Source of the DNA: Diaporthe sp. PMI_573
Lineage: Eukaryota > Ascomycota > Sordariomycetes > Diaporthales > Diaporthaceae
Assembly: GCA_021399435.1 (NCBI GenBank)
Contig: JAJTUP010000109.1
Span: 1 to 64,000 of the forward strand
DNA length: 64,000 nt
Direction: 5' to 3'
A model generated the notes under the pieces. It saw nothing but the letters and a program-made list of their open reading frames with translations. It ran no database searches and was not told where the DNA came from. Position numbers and translations under genes: made by a program. Below, piece by piece: positions 10,608 to 22,100 of the stretch; position 1 is the stretch's first letter, and each line of letters opens with the position of its first letter.

Positions 10608-11816
10608 CTAAGGAGGGATCACGTCGTGGTAATTTCTATTCGGTCGTTTCTGATACCAGTAGCAGAGGTCCAGACGCAGATCGGCGCCGTATTCACCCGC
10701 CCAGATGTCGGCAATTTCCTTTGCAACCTCGCTGCTTACATCGCTCCATTCCGCACTATCGGTCTCGCTCTCGTGCTTCGCCAGCGTAGTGATGTCGAAG
10801 CGATGCCCTGCCCATATTCCCCTCGAGATAATCGTCCTAGGGTTCATATCGACAGGTGGGGAGGTTGACCAGCAGATGCGTGACAAGACAACTTCACCGA
10901 AGCCCAAAAGCCTAATATGGGGACCACGGATGTATGCCGGGTCTATGGCGATGGGTTCCGGGCGGACAAATTCCTTTGTCGTCAGGTTTCGAAGAATCCA
11001 CAGCTGGTCTTTCGGGTAGTATCTCGACTCTGTGACGACTATTTCCGAATACGTGGCCTGAAGTGCTGGATCTTCGTCTTTGCTTCGGTTTCTGCAGCGA
11101 GAATATATGCGTGACGACTTCGCGTAGAGATCGCCGACTTCTTGTGTATCGGAAACGGAAGGAAGGGCAAAGTGGTAAAGCGTAAATGGTTGATTGCATG
11201 ATACGTATGGGAGCACGTCGTCATCGATCAACACGTTATTCCTCTCTTGACGCAACCCATCCAGCTCCTCGTCCGAGAATAGATGGGGAGGATAGTCGTC
11301 CGGTTTAGTGTCTTCTCCCACGCAGACGATATTCTCACCCACCCATTGTCCCAGCAACGACATATAATAGGCGTTAAGGCAATCTCGAGCGAAGGTCCAG
11401 AAGTATCGGCTCGCGAGACCGAGGCAGACGGCGTCTTCGATAAACTCGATATGATCAAAGACAAGCTGGTGAACCTCCAGGGGGAGATCGGAAAAGGTGA
11501 GAGCATCGTGACCACCTTGGGTTGTCGCTTGCCTCTGGTGTGGTGGGGAGCCGGCAAGCAGCTCGCCGTCGGCTTTGCGCTTCACTTGTCCGTCCATCGG
11601 GGTCTCCAGGAACGAGTGGCCAGAGGTAGTCTGGGTGGCACAACGGTCGTTTCGGGAATTTGCTGGTATAGGTTGGGGAATCTGCGGCTTAACAGGGACG
11701 GCGAGGAGGCGTACAAGCACCGCGGCTGACCCGTCCAAGAGGAAATCTCGGAACTTGCGGCCGTGAGGTATGGCCCTCTCCGCTCGGGGGGCTGCGAGTC
11801 GAAATTTTTGCACCAT
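10608..11816 (-). CDS. F-box-like domain protein
   Basis: An uninterrupted 402-residue frame, with an alternative start at Met74 (11597, MDGQVKRKADGE) that gives 329 residues and fits better, because the first 73 residues look like translated leader. About 35 residues after that Met lies an F-box-like helix pair, TFSDLPLEVHQLVFDHIEF...VCLGLASRYFW. F-box proteins recruit substrates to SCF ubiquitin ligases through Skp1. The rest has no named repeat; it contains an acidic stretch (GEDTKPDDYPPHLFSDEELD) and a Trp-rich C-terminus. It converges on the FunK1 fragment with about 240 bp between stops. Function of the substrate-binding part is unknown. Confidence 0.65.
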   Translation of the reverse strand: MVQKFRLAAPRAERAIPHGRKFRDFLLDGSAAVLVRLLAVPVKPQIPQPIPANSRNDRCATQTTSGHSFLETPMDGQVKRKADGELLAGSPPHQRQATTQGGHDALTFSDLPLEVHQLVFDHIEFIEDAVCLGLASRYFWTFARDCLNAYYMSLLGQWVGENIVCVGEDTKPDDYPPHLFSDEELDGLRQERNNVLIDDDVLPYVSCNQPFTLYHFALPSVSDTQEVGDLYAKSSRIYSRCRNRSKDEDPALQATYSEIVVTESRYYPKDQLWILRNLTTKEFVRPEPIAIDPAYIRGPHIRLLGFGEVVLSRICWSTSPPVDMNPRTIISRGIWAGHRFDITTLAKHESETDSAEWSDVSSEVAKEIADIWAGEYGADLRLDLCYWYQKRPNRNYHDVIPP

Positions 11817-12813
11817 CTCAAAAGATTATTGTTCTCAAGGCTGTCGTCGCTTGGGTATGTTGAGGTAATTTTTGGCAGAGTCAGATGAAGCTTGTTATGC
11901 TGATGATTGAGTGAGGAGAGGAGAAATGGGTTGCGCGATCGGATCCTCAGCAGGACGGAGACTCTTAGATCCTTGTGCGATTGGCTGACAGGAAGCGTGA
12001 GGGGGCAAACGCGGGAGAGAGACTTCACAAGGGAAATTGGTCACAGTATCAAGGTGGGGAAAAGATTGCGGCCGGGCGCTTATCGCCCGGCGATCAATCA
12101 CGTGGGGGCGACGCACGGATCAGGCCGCGCAAGCCGGGAATGGTCCCAACGGAACACCGCACGCTGAGAACATCCTCAACACAAGCGACTCCAGATCAGA
12201 TATAGAGGACTTTTTAGGGTGCAACAACGGAGCTGAGAATGCCCTTAACGAAGAGATCAAACCCCACGAAACCCCCTGGAATTGGCCAAACTTGCTACAT
12301 ACCGTGCCCCATCTACGAGTTTCGTCCTCATAACGGCGAATCTCGCCTTTGACCGGGTACAGTACAACAAATGTCCTTTTTTGTGGGGCATGGTGCAGCA
12401 GTTTTAATTAAAATGCATTACTTTCTTTCAAGCAGTGTACTTGGGACGGTTTAGAGTTCCGTAGAGGCCTGGATCGTGTCTTCGTACTTCAGAATAACAG
12501 ATTTCCTTGCTACAAAAGTCCAAACAGCACGAATTCGTAGGTACACTGCACAACTACACCCTTGAGCACTGCCCAAGTCGGGCTATATTAACCACTTTCC
12601 CCATCATGTACATCGCGACACAGATCTATGTGACGCACTGGGGCGGTGCGTGATGATGTGATGCAGGTAACTTGAATTCTGTTGGCATGAGGATCAGTTT
12701 ATCTGTATCGTGTAGCATTTCCGGGCTTTATTATCGGACTGCTCAAACGAAATACATAGCAAGACGTGTTTTCCTATCTCAGGCGCATTGCTAATGTGAA
12801 TATCCAACAACTT
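11817..12813. other. Intergenic region
   Basis: No supportable gene. Small open frames on both strands lack motifs. The first 200 bp probably contain the leader and promoter of the F-box-like gene, read on the minus strand. Confidence 0.4.
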
Positions 12814-12875
12814 ATACACACACACAATTTATTAACGCCCGGCGGCTAGGCCGAAAAGGGCAACTATAACTGTTT
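12814..12875 (-). mobile_element. 3' end of a LINE with (TG)n tail, extreme 5' truncation
   Basis: On the plus strand a short CA run at 12815-12825 is followed by AATTTATTAACGCCCGGCGG and GCCGAAAAGGGCAACTAT. The same order occurs at 38212-38275 and, inverted, at 39975-40037, where it lies directly after coding remains of a non-LTR retrotransposon. This copy keeps only about 60 bp, as expected for aborted target-primed reverse transcription. Confidence 0.6.
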
Positions 12876-13557
12876 TACAAATAACGTAGGTGGACAGTCA
12901 GCCGGTCAGGACACATGCCCGGTCAGTTTTGCTAACTCTGCCAACTTTTGCCAACCCTAGCACCCACCTGAGGCCAACATATCAATAAAAATTGGCACCA
13001 ATTGGTGCCAACTGGTCCCAATTGCTTATTTTTAATTGATTTGGTCAATTTAGAGTGGTTGGGGTGGCTACAGTGCCAGTCTGAAGTGGCTGACTTTTGG
13101 TGGGAAAATCGCGTTCCCCACCAAAATGGAGCATTTCAACCATGCAGAATCAACCTCAATCTACACCAGCCAAATCAACTATTTTGGCGGTCCGACGCGG
13201 ACCGCTTAAAAATGTACTATTATACACTCTGAATCTGACTGACTAGACTCTTCTGCATCTTTCTCACAAGTTCTTGCGTTATGCCCAGTCTCGCCGCAGT
13301 TGCCACATCGTCGTTTGCTCGGTCCGCCGCGGTCCGCCTCCTCAGCACCACCACCCCCCCATCAAAGAAGAAGCTGAAAGCAATCCGCCGGGCTGGAGGC
13401 CGCCGCTATGACGAGGCCAATAAACCACAGGAGACCCCTCCCACGGATGAGATGGAAATCACGGTAGCTACCACAGCTTTGTACCAGGTTGATGAAAGTA
13501 CGTACATGGAATGTATTTCTGTTCATAATCAATTTGCAAACTGTTCTAATGCAAGTA
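12876..13557. other. Intergenic DNA with two perfect hairpins
   Basis: No supportable gene. A 10-bp perfect inverted repeat TTTTGGTGGG/CCCACCAAAA sits at 13095-13104 and 13117-13126, and an 8-bp one GCGGTCCG/CGGACCGC at 13187-13205. An open frame from ATG 13281 (118 residues, basic, Arg/Ser-rich start) has no recognised relatives and overlaps the casein kinase fragment antisense. Confidence 0.4.
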
Positions 13558-13779
13558 CTAGAACAAATCTTCAAGGGACGGTCCAAGAAGATCGAAGACC
13601 ATCACGGAGAAGTCATATACCTGTACAAACCATTTGACCTGCGGGAATCCTGTGCGACTAGATAGTGCTTGATAGATATCTGCTTCGTGACTGAGCTCGC
13701 CTTGCGCATCACGAACATGCTCGAGCTTGATAGCAACTTCTTCGCCAGACTTCACGTTCGTACCTATGAAATTATACAT
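13558..13779 (-). pseudogene. Casein kinase I-like N-lobe fragment
   Basis: Seventy-odd residues match the N-lobe of fungal CK1 kinases: GTNVKSGEEVAIKLEH (with the ATP-binding Lys), EADIYQAL, TGFPQVKWF, and DFSVMVFDLLGPSLEDLF up to the hinge. The glycine loop upstream and the whole catalytic lobe (HRDVKPEN, DFG) are missing on either side. A possible intron donor (GTAAGT) occurs upstream near 13830 but the exon before it is not recognisable. A gene scrap, not a working kinase. Confidence 0.7.
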
Positions 13780-14055
13780 CAGATTGCCATTCTGTCCAAT
13801 TGAGGCTCAACGGAAGACCAAGTGTACTTACACAGCGGGATTCCGAAGGATTTATGGTCGAATCGACTCTATAGACAACACCAAGATCCTTAGGGTCGAT
13901 TCTACTTCCGCGCCCTCTTGCGTTCTAGCCCTCTAGCTTCGGCTTAATCGGCACACAGTCACCCTAACTAAATTATTTAATAGTTTTCTTCCAAGCATAC
14001 ACATTATTGTATGGCGTGGTATAAGGGAACTGTCAATGGGGTCATGATGTGGATC

Positions 14056-16185
14056 TTAGGAGAAGACTGTGGTCCTCCGGCCTTCGTCATGTTGTGGCAC
14101 ATCATGGTCCAAGGTGTGCTTGATTCTTTCCAAACTGATATATAAGCTTTGGGAGTCATAACGGGATAGCCAGTACGCAATGGCGTCATCGCAACCTGCC
14201 TCTTCGTCATGGAGCCGGTCGGTAGAAATATATTGCTCATACAAATCAGTTGTGGAAACCGGAGCGTCTATTCGAATACGCTTGTGCTCCCGCTGGCGAT
14301 CAAATGCTGGATCAGGATCTCTCTCTTTCCAGACTGGTGGTGGTAGCATCTCAACAGGGTACCTTCCCTTATACTCTGTCTCCCAGAGATGCTTCACCGT
14401 TGATTGTGCGTTATCAAACCACCTCTTCTTCTCTTCGTCGCCGTGAAGAACCCACTCTTGCCTGAACCACGCCCACTTGCGATATGGATCGAGGATTTGA
14501 GCCGCATAGTACGCCGGTGGAAGGTCAGTATCTTCAGGGAATCGATTCTGCCAATTCAGCTGCTGGTTGTTGTAGTACTCGGCGCATTTTGACCACGCGG
14601 CATCTGCGCAGCTTTGAAGGTACTTCCATGTAAAGTTATTATCGTCCTCAGAGTGGATGTCGTGGTAGTGATCCTTCGTCTCGCTTATCTCTCGAAGAAG
14701 GCAGTCCAAAGTTGAAAACCAGTCAGCAAGTGACGTCTTCTTACCTTCAGAAAGCAAAGTTGCAGCGTAGAAGTCTTTTAGAGCGAGTTCAATCTTTTCA
14801 AGCTCGAACCAGTGCTGTCCATCAAGTTTAAAGTTCGCAATCCCTTGAGAGCCTTTCCCAGGTACATGGTGAGCTGAGAAGATCTCTAAACGTTCCCGAA
14901 CATTCAATGCCCGTGTAATTGAATGAAACCATGAATTCCAGCGTGTCGACTTGTTCTGGATAAGCTCGAGCCCGTCGAATTCAGAGAGATCTCCGCCGAT
15001 AATGATTGCAGCAAACTCCTCACGGCGTTGTGGAGTAAGCCTAATGTATCGTACGAGGTTGTGAAGCCGACCTAAACATCCAAATTTTTTCCAGAGCTCT
15101 TCCACCTTCGCATAGTCTCCGCGTTGATAGTGCTTTTCAAGCTTTGCTAGATACTTCTCACAGTTCCGACCCATGAGAAACGCCTGGCAGCAGAGGTTGA
15201 CAATGTGGCCCAAGCAGCGAAGTCGGCGATGGCGACGTTGTTTCGAGTCCATCCATGGGCAGAGCTCCTTGAGTATGAATTCAACAGCGGTGTCATTTGA
15301 CGAGGCGTTATCCAGCATGAAGTATCCAATCTGATCTCCGCCAATATCATATTCTTTTAGCAATTCAAGAACAACTGATCCAAGATTCTCGCCAGTGTGT
15401 TCGCCGTACACACGTCGTATACCCAAAACGGTAGTTCGTCGCTTGCCGGTAGTGTCAATCCACATGGCGATGTCACCTAGAATAGCGTAAGGGTTTGGCG
15501 AAGTCCAGAGATCAAAGGAGATGGAGATTCTACTCCGCGAGCGCTGGAGGTCCTCTCTGAGCCGTTGCTTCTTCGACAGAAAGGCGTCCATAACCCAGTT
15601 TCGAATAGTTTTCGCTGCCTTGGGGAGGTGGTTGAGGAGTGCCGGATTCAAAAAGAAGAGTAGTTCTCGGAAATACTGATTTTCTAATTGAAAGAAAGCA
15701 ATATGGCAGTACACAATCCAACGAATTAGAAGCTCTTTGAACTTCTCAATTGAATCTTTCCAGAAGAAGGTATTAGTAGCAGCCGCGCTCTTCTGCTGAT
15801 CCAATACAGACTTCCGTGTCGAACTATGTTTCTTGATACCACTCTGGGGATCAATCTGGTGCTTCTGTTCCAGGTGATTTCTGACCCTAGAAGTGCCATT
15901 GATAACAAACAATTCTTGCTTGTTCTTTCCAACCGTGCACTCGTGACAGTAATACACCTCTTTCTTATCGCTACCTCGAATGTATTGGAGGCCATACTTC
16001 CAGATGTGTGATGAACCTAGACGAAATCCCTTCTTTGCAATTGTCGCGCGTTTCACGTAGGTGATACGGTCCTGTACGAACTCATCCGGAGGTTCGTGAT
16101 ATCGAACAGGGGCTGGTGATAGAGTAGGGGTGGGTGACGACGTAGGGACAGGAGATGGTGTAAGAGACGTTGAATTTGGTATCAT
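14056..16185 (-). CDS. hAT-family transposase with replaced C-terminus
   Basis: Start chosen at ATG 16185; 709 residues without interruption. Contents: Pro/Ser/Thr-rich N-terminus, BED-like zinc finger (CHEC...HLEQKH, residues about 80-115), then the hAT catalytic core with SISFDLWTSPN (first Asp), GYFMLDNASSNDTAV (second Asp), RCLGHIVNLCCQAFL (C..H motif), STRWNSWFHSI, and the domain leading to AIAYWLSRYDSQ. At that point the family normally continues into the hATC dimerisation domain (LARMALDLLSIPAMSAE...); here a different 26-residue tail follows and the frame stops at 14056. The protein therefore lacks the dimerisation domain and the conserved distal catalytic Glu context, so it is probably inactive or dominant-negative. 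Everything upstream is intact, which suggests a recent single event at the 3' end. Confidence 0.85.
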   Translation of the reverse strand: MIPNSTSLTPSPVPTSSPTPTLSPAPVRYHEPPDEFVQDRITYVKRATIAKKGFRLGSSHIWKYGLQYIRGSDKKEVYYCHECTVGKNKQELFVINGTSRVRNHLEQKHQIDPQSGIKKHSSTRKSVLDQQKSAAATNTFFWKDSIEKFKELLIRWIVYCHIAFFQLENQYFRELLFFLNPALLNHLPKAAKTIRNWVMDAFLSKKQRLREDLQRSRSRISISFDLWTSPNPYAILGDIAMWIDTTGKRRTTVLGIRRVYGEHTGENLGSVVLELLKEYDIGGDQIGYFMLDNASSNDTAVEFILKELCPWMDSKQRRHRRLRCLGHIVNLCCQAFLMGRNCEKYLAKLEKHYQRGDYAKVEELWKKFGCLGRLHNLVRYIRLTPQRREEFAAIIIGGDLSEFDGLELIQNKSTRWNSWFHSITRALNVRERLEIFSAHHVPGKGSQGIANFKLDGQHWFELEKIELALKDFYAATLLSEGKKTSLADWFSTLDCLLREISETKDHYHDIHSEDDNNFTWKYLQSCADAAWSKCAEYYNNQQLNWQNRFPEDTDLPPAYYAAQILDPYRKWAWFRQEWVLHGDEEKKRWFDNAQSTVKHLWETEYKGRYPVEMLPPPVWKERDPDPAFDRQREHKRIRIDAPVSTTDLYEQYISTDRLHDEEAGCDDAIAYWLSRYDSQSLYISLERIKHTLDHDVPQHDEGRRTTVFS

Positions 16186-16193
16186 TATAGTCA

Positions 16194-17000
16194 ATGGAGA
16201 CGGTAAGGTTGGACTTGATTGTTTATGTGAGTGGAAAACTCAGCTGTTCTCAGGGGTTCATAATTTCATTTCGTACTGAATGTTCTAACCGCATTAGTCT
16301 AAGATCCAGCCACCCCGATCTATTTATAGCCAGACCGGTCCAGACCATTAAGACCGGTCCGACCATGGTCTTGGGAAATCCTCAGACCAGACCAAGTCTT
16401 GGCGGTCTACACCAGACCAAGACCAAGTCAGACCGGACCATTCCGATCACTGGTGTCGCGAGTATCTTCGGGATCGAGGCCATCGCCGCAGGAGCTGCTA
16501 AGATCGTCAAAAGGCCCCCCGATATCGTGACAAGATCCACTCCTAAGGTCATCGTCAGCCTACCGGTTCCTCACGACGAGTTTGTGTGCATCTCCACGGG
16601 TAGCCTGGAAGCGTTTGACCTCATTGCTGAAAAGCTTAGCAATTTTCCGCGGCCACAAAGCAGGGATAAATACGAGGAGTACACCAGCGAGCCGGCCATC
16701 CTCATCGACATTCCTGCCCTTCAGTGGTGGCTAGATGCGCAGCAGCGTAAGCGTTGGCCAAAACTGTCGCAGCTTGCAGTTAATGTGTTGTCGATTCCTG
16801 CGATGAGTGCAGAGGCAGAGAGAGTATTCTCTGGAGCGCGGCGAACTATATCATGGGAGAGGATGAAGCTGGGGGAGGACACTATTGAGAAGGTAAAATG
16901 TTTGAAGCACTGGAAGAAACTGGAGCGATACGGACTGGAAGCTAGTTCAATTTCGATCGACGATGTGGCTGTCACAAGCGAAGACTTGCAATTTGAGTGA
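16194..17000 (+). pseudogene. hAT transposase C-terminal (hATC dimerisation) fragment
   Basis: The open frame starts with unrelated sequence through the subterminal repeats. From about 16660 it is clearly the hAT C-terminus: PALQWWLDAQQRKRWPKLSQLAVNVLSIPAMSAEAERVFSGARR, then a KCLKHW element and stop at 17000. The N-terminal three quarters of a transposase is missing, so this is an internally deleted copy. It is divergently placed to the 14056-16185 gene, which lacks exactly this domain, but the surrounding sequence suggests different hAT subfamilies. Confidence 0.75.
16316..16450. repeat. hAT-type subterminal repeat cluster (AGACCGG/AGACCAG words)
   Basis: The words AGACCGGTCC, AGACCAGACCAAG and close variants recur in about 130 bp. 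Such clusters of short words are typical of hAT subterminal regions where transposase binds. The cluster lies between the two divergent hAT genes and could belong to either; I could not pair it with a matching opposite end. Confidence 0.5.
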
Positions 17001-17009
17001 GATGATCCG

Positions 17010-17090
17010 TGCACGGCGTATCGACGATATCGACGATATCGATGGTCGATATCGATATCGTATCGTATCGTATCGATCTTATCGATGACC
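17010..17090. repeat. ATCGATAT/GTATC simple repeat tract
   Basis: An 80-bp tract built from ATCGATATCG and TATCG words, partly palindromic, immediately after the hATC fragment. Probably the subterminal region of that hAT element. Confidence 0.5.
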
Positions 17091-17837
17091 ACCCTGAGTA
17101 TTCGCTCCTCGAAGTGGACCTTTTTGCCTAGGCCGGAAGGAGAATATCCCTGGGATCAGCATTACAAACTGGCATAAGTCGAAGACATTGCAAAGCACTT
17201 GCCAAGGATTCTGGTCATAACCCATCCGAAGACCCGCAGTGAAGCGGACAAGTAAAGCGATGCAAAGCTTATTCACGACACTGATATGATTCATGGTGCC
17301 TCTTCTTTCCCCTTCCCACTGAAGTGCGATGTTATCCACCAGCCCCTGTCGGCCCTGTTCAAAGGTGCGGCACGGTAAGGCTACTGCCTGAGATCGACCA
17401 TGTGGCTACCCCAGAATTCAAGCCAAGGTTGCTGGTGTTAAAGATCCATTTGCCTTTTATGGTCAGAGTGCGAGCTCTTCATCAGCCTCGAGTTTCGCTA
17501 TTTCACCATGGTGCAAGGCAAGCCCAGACTCGATATGCGTTAGCAAGTTTATTTTCGTACAAGGTTTTTGACCATTGATTTGTAATCTGTAATTATGTGA
17601 ACATGTTTCTGATTGGTCTCGTGGCCTAAAAAGGTCCCGTCACATCATGCACACCATGTTCCTCTCGGCTTGCCAAGCACTTGGATGACATCTGAGAGCT
17701 ATGCGTTCACGATATTTAACATGGATTGCAGGCTCAGATCTGTGGCTGAAGTTCAATGATGATAAAAATTTGCACTTTTCCTTTTTCAAGCTGTAATTTG
17801 GTGTTCAAAAACAGCTCTCCCACAAGCCAGTATTCAT
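17091..17837. other. Intergenic region
   Basis: No supportable gene or element end seen in about 750 bp. Confidence 0.4.
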
Positions 17838-18023
17838 GCGGACCAGGAGAACGAAGACGCCATGGAGGATTTGGTCTTTGTCATGGGAACGATCAATAGG
17901 AACTGGGAGCAGAAGCCGGAATTCGCTATGGGCTTACTTAGCTTGTCGAATGAGGGTCTTGACACTTTCGTGCAGCAGGTCGCGAGCGAAAGAGAAGCAA
18001 AAATAAGACGTCCAAATATCTAG
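17838..18023 (+). pseudogene. C-terminal gene fragment of unknown identity
   Basis: An open frame that looks coding (AMEDLVFVMGTINRNWEQ, KPEFAMGLLSLSNEGL, VQQVASEREAKIRRPNI) ends at TAG 18021. A splice-acceptor-like CAG precedes it near 17813, so it could be the last exon of a lost gene. I do not recognise the family. Confidence 0.3.
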
Positions 18024-19189
18024 TCTGACCGTCGAGACGGTGAGCTGAGAGCAGGTATCACAATAGATTTGCTGTCCTGGGCTTGAGAAGCGACTGTGCA
18101 GATGCCTTGTCACATTTGTTAGGGTCGAGAACTAAGCGCAGGCCTGGATGCCCACCAAATGTGCACCGGAATAAACTTCCCGCTTGCCATCGCATACGTG
18201 ATTAGCGTAGCACAGCTAAATTTCTCAAAATCACAGCACGTCATTACGGAGCCGGTGTGGCTTGCTGACCTTGAGCCCCATTACCCTGTAGGATGTTATC
18301 CCATATGAGGTTATTCTAGGGGAGGTTGGCCTATACTTGGGTTGAGGGGGTTTGGCCTTTATCCCATTATAGTTTACCCCAAGGAGGTCTTCTCATAGGA
18401 GGTCATCCTACAGGACGTGGTCCTGTGAGGTTGTGTAGTGAGCACTGCCAAGGTGGTTCACTAGGCAGAACCCCTTGGCATTGTTTCGAGCAATTGAGAT
18501 ACGTCGGCATGAGTACAAATCAATCTTGGCCTGTTGAAACGGACTATTAAAATTGCCCATGGAAGCTTTGCGGACAGAGTCCGGCATCTGGAGCTTTTAA
18601 GACTCCACTGGTATTACTTCCTTGCCATGGCTTCTTCCCAAGCGGGATTTGATGGACAGGGCAATAGCAAAAGCCGAAAGTGTTTTCTCGCATCCCGTAA
18701 AGACGGTACGAACGGAATTGATCCACCTGACGTGGACACCTTTGCAACGCTGTGACCGCGAGACATTCCACACTCATAGACGTATGCACGTTTTGGATGA
18801 AATTGACATTTGTAATCATAGCTGCCAGTAGTGAAGGCAACGTAGCGGATGTGGCGGCGTTTAGTGAGATCGCACTAGATCGAGTCAAGCTTGAGGTGCA
18901 GGATAGCCTACTAACCCGCCAATGATTCGAGACTAGAAGTGGAGGAGGTGTAGTTAAGTATCTGATTGTTGGATGGCCAAGTGCAGCTGACTGGTGCATA
19001 AGTCCGGCCGTCCGGCCTCCTAAATCCGACGGTTCGGCCTTTGAAGGATTCTGACACGCGTGTCGTGCTTGGGACTCACCGAACGGACAGATTGTCGCCT
19101 AATTGACATCGTTAGAAGTAGGGGATATATAACGTAGTTGCCAGAGAAGGAAATGTGGTGCTATGCGGATTTGCCGTCGCCGTGAATGA
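18024..19189. other. Intergenic region with an 11-bp inverted repeat pair
   Basis: No supportable gene. CCTGTAGGATG at 18285-18295 is exactly inverted at 18404-18414; between them short GGAGGTT/TTTGGCC words recur. This could be a 130-bp degenerate MITE but no target duplication is evident. Confidence 0.35.
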
Positions 19190-22100
19190 ATGCCAAATCT
19201 GAACGCACCTCTATCAATCAGACACTCTTTCAACAACTACACTATGTCTGTCTCCACTGGTGAATCAAATACCTTTGTGATACAGGATGTCATGATATTC
19301 GATGGCAAGGGCTTTACCGAAAATGGCTACATTATTGTATCAAACGGAAAGATCAAAAAGCTGGGCTCAGGAAAGGCAGCCGTCCCGGTAGACACTCTCA
19401 CATACAGTAAACCGGGCTGCACGATCGTACCTGGACTCATCGACGCGCACGTTCATGCTCTTGGTGGCAATGCTCACTCTATAGAACAGTCCATCAGATT
19501 TGGAGTCACCACAGTGCTCGATATGCATAACGAGGCCGAGAATAATGTTCGATTAAAGAAGGTTCGAACTCTACCATCACCAAATTTCACTAATCTTTAA
19601 CGATGAAGGCTCACCAAATCATGATCTCATTTAAGCTCGCGGATGAGCCTTCAACCAAAGGAAAGTATGCAGACTTCAAGTGCGCAGGGCTTGGGGCAAT
19701 GGTCAAAGGTGGTTGGCCAGAGCCAGTAGTCCGGAGAATACTCGAGCAAGCCGGTCAGCCAGAGATTGTATGTCCCCCGCAGATACCAACTGTTCTATAG
19801 CCCCCGTCTAAGCTATCAAGACTGATCCGTCCCAGGCCGATGCCCTCATTTCTGCATGGCCCAAGCTCGTGTCTGCCGATGAAGCACCCGCCTTCGTCCA
19901 GTCCCAGATTGACGACAGCGGCGCATCATACATCAAACTCATGCACGAGCTGGGCGATACCCTCTCCATGCCGGGCCTTCCGTGCCCACTACCCTTGGTG
20001 GAGTCGACACCTGAGACTGCATATGAAAACCGACTCTTTACCCATTTTAAAGGCTATACCTTGTCTGAGCGCACCAAAGAAACACGATCATGGATTTGGC
20101 GCTTTGGTTACGATATCCAGAACGTGACCGAACGTCGATGGGTGTGCCGACCTTGTATCAAGCAGAATCGCCCCAAGCCGACTTCCATCACGTCCGTCGG
20201 TATTCAAAATGCCATGGAACACGTTTATCTGATTCACCACATCTGCGCGCCAGTGGGAGAGAAGACCAAGTCGGCGGCAGAGCGGAAGGCAGAGTTGATG
20301 GCAGAGAGGGATGGGCGCGGTGGGAGACACAAGTCGATTAGCCAACACTTCGGCCTGGACGCAGCCAAACCCCGTGAGCAAGCTATTGCCAATTCCTTCA
20401 TCAAAGGATTTGACCGAGACCACTTCCAGCAGCTGGTTGTTCAGTGGGTTGTCAATACTAATAGGCCCTTCACTGATGCCGAGGACCCGGAGTTACGCGC
20501 CGTCTTCGAATACTTGAATCCATCCGTTGCGTTACGCAAGGCCCATGTAACTGGAGATTCCATTCGAAATAAGATCATTGCCGAGTACTACAAACACCGA
20601 GATACCATTATTGGAGTTCTGCGTCATTGCCCGGGCCTGGTGCATCTCTCTTTTGATGGCTGGACTGCTCGAAATCGACAGAGTCTGTGTGGAATTGCGT
20701 GTTTCTTCAGAGATGAGCAGAATCGTCCCTTGAAAATTGTCCTCGGTCTACCTGAGATATCGAAACGGCATACAGGCGAGAACATTGCGGCAGAAGTATC
20801 CACAGTCATCGATCTCTTTGGCATTCGAGACAAAGTAGGGTACACAACCCTCGACAACGCTGCCAATAACGATACAGCAATGGACACGCTCGGTGGACTC
20901 CTCGGGTTTGATGGCAAGCGCCGACGCGTGCGCTGCTTTGGCCATACCCTCAATCTTGCTGCTAAAGCCCTTCTTTTCGGCAAGTGTGCGGATGCTCTCG
21001 AGCTGGATGACCCATTCAGTGGTGCCGGTGTCGTATCTGATGCCGAATGGGCAACGTGGCTGAAGAAAGGGCCAGTTGGTGTGTCAGTTGCCCTGAATCT
21101 TGGGTTCCTTCGCTAAGATGTTTTAGGCGAGCTGCATAATATTGTTCATGATATTTATCGTGCGCAGCGCTTATCCTATCTACTTCGAGACATCCAAGCC
21201 GATGATATCAAAAAGGCATCAAGTGCCAAGTTACGAGCTAGAAAGCCACTCCAAGTCATTCGAGACAACGACACGCGCTGGCTCTCGCAGCTCTACATGA
21301 TCCGTCGAGCGCTCAAACTTCGACGACACCTCGAGCTCACTGTTCTCAAATTCAAGCAGGAGTGGGAGGATGAGAACAGGGGCAAACGCACCAAGCAAGT
21401 CAGGAAGGGTGTTAAGGTACCTCACATCATCAGAGATGAATCACAGCTGTCTCAAAATGACTGGGATGTGCTCCAGCGGCTCGAGGAGATCTTAACAGAG
21501 TTTGAAACGGTGGTGAAAACTCTGGAGGGTGATGGCCAAGTCCGAAAGCGTAAGCATGGATTTGTTGGCTCTTATGGCAACATATGGGATGTCCTCTTAG
21601 GGTTTGAGAGGCTTATGGCCAAGCTTGAAAAGTTCAAGGCCGAAGCTGAGGGCTTCCCTGATCCGGAGCAATTCAGGATTGGTATCAACTTAGCATGGCA
21701 GAAGATGGACGAGTACTACCATAGTAAGTTTATCTTTCTTTCTGGCTATATGGCCAGAGCTGACCACATAAGAACTCGACGAAACCCCTGTCTACTACAC
21801 GGCTATGGCGCTGCATCCTTCATATGGCTGGGCATGGTTTGAGCAGCAATGGGACCAGACCCCGGCGTGGATTTCAACGGCGAAGATCATGGTGAAGACA
21901 GTTTGGCGGAGAGACTATTCGCATGTCGCTGTGCCTGATGATTGTGATGACGAGGAAGGGCCTGCTCCGAAAAGGCGCAAGTTTTTCGACCCGTTCGACC
22001 ATAACGACCGTCGAAAGCAGCCCCAGCAGCAGACTCGGCGAATTTCCGGCGACGAATATGAGTCTTGGTGTGCTAACGACAGTGAGCATATCGAGACCCG

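Noticed and set aside
13281..13637. Open frame with a basic, Arg/Ser-rich, mitochondrial-presequence-like N-terminus
   Set aside because: Overlaps the casein kinase I fragment antisense, no homologue recognised, and later codons show no coding pattern.
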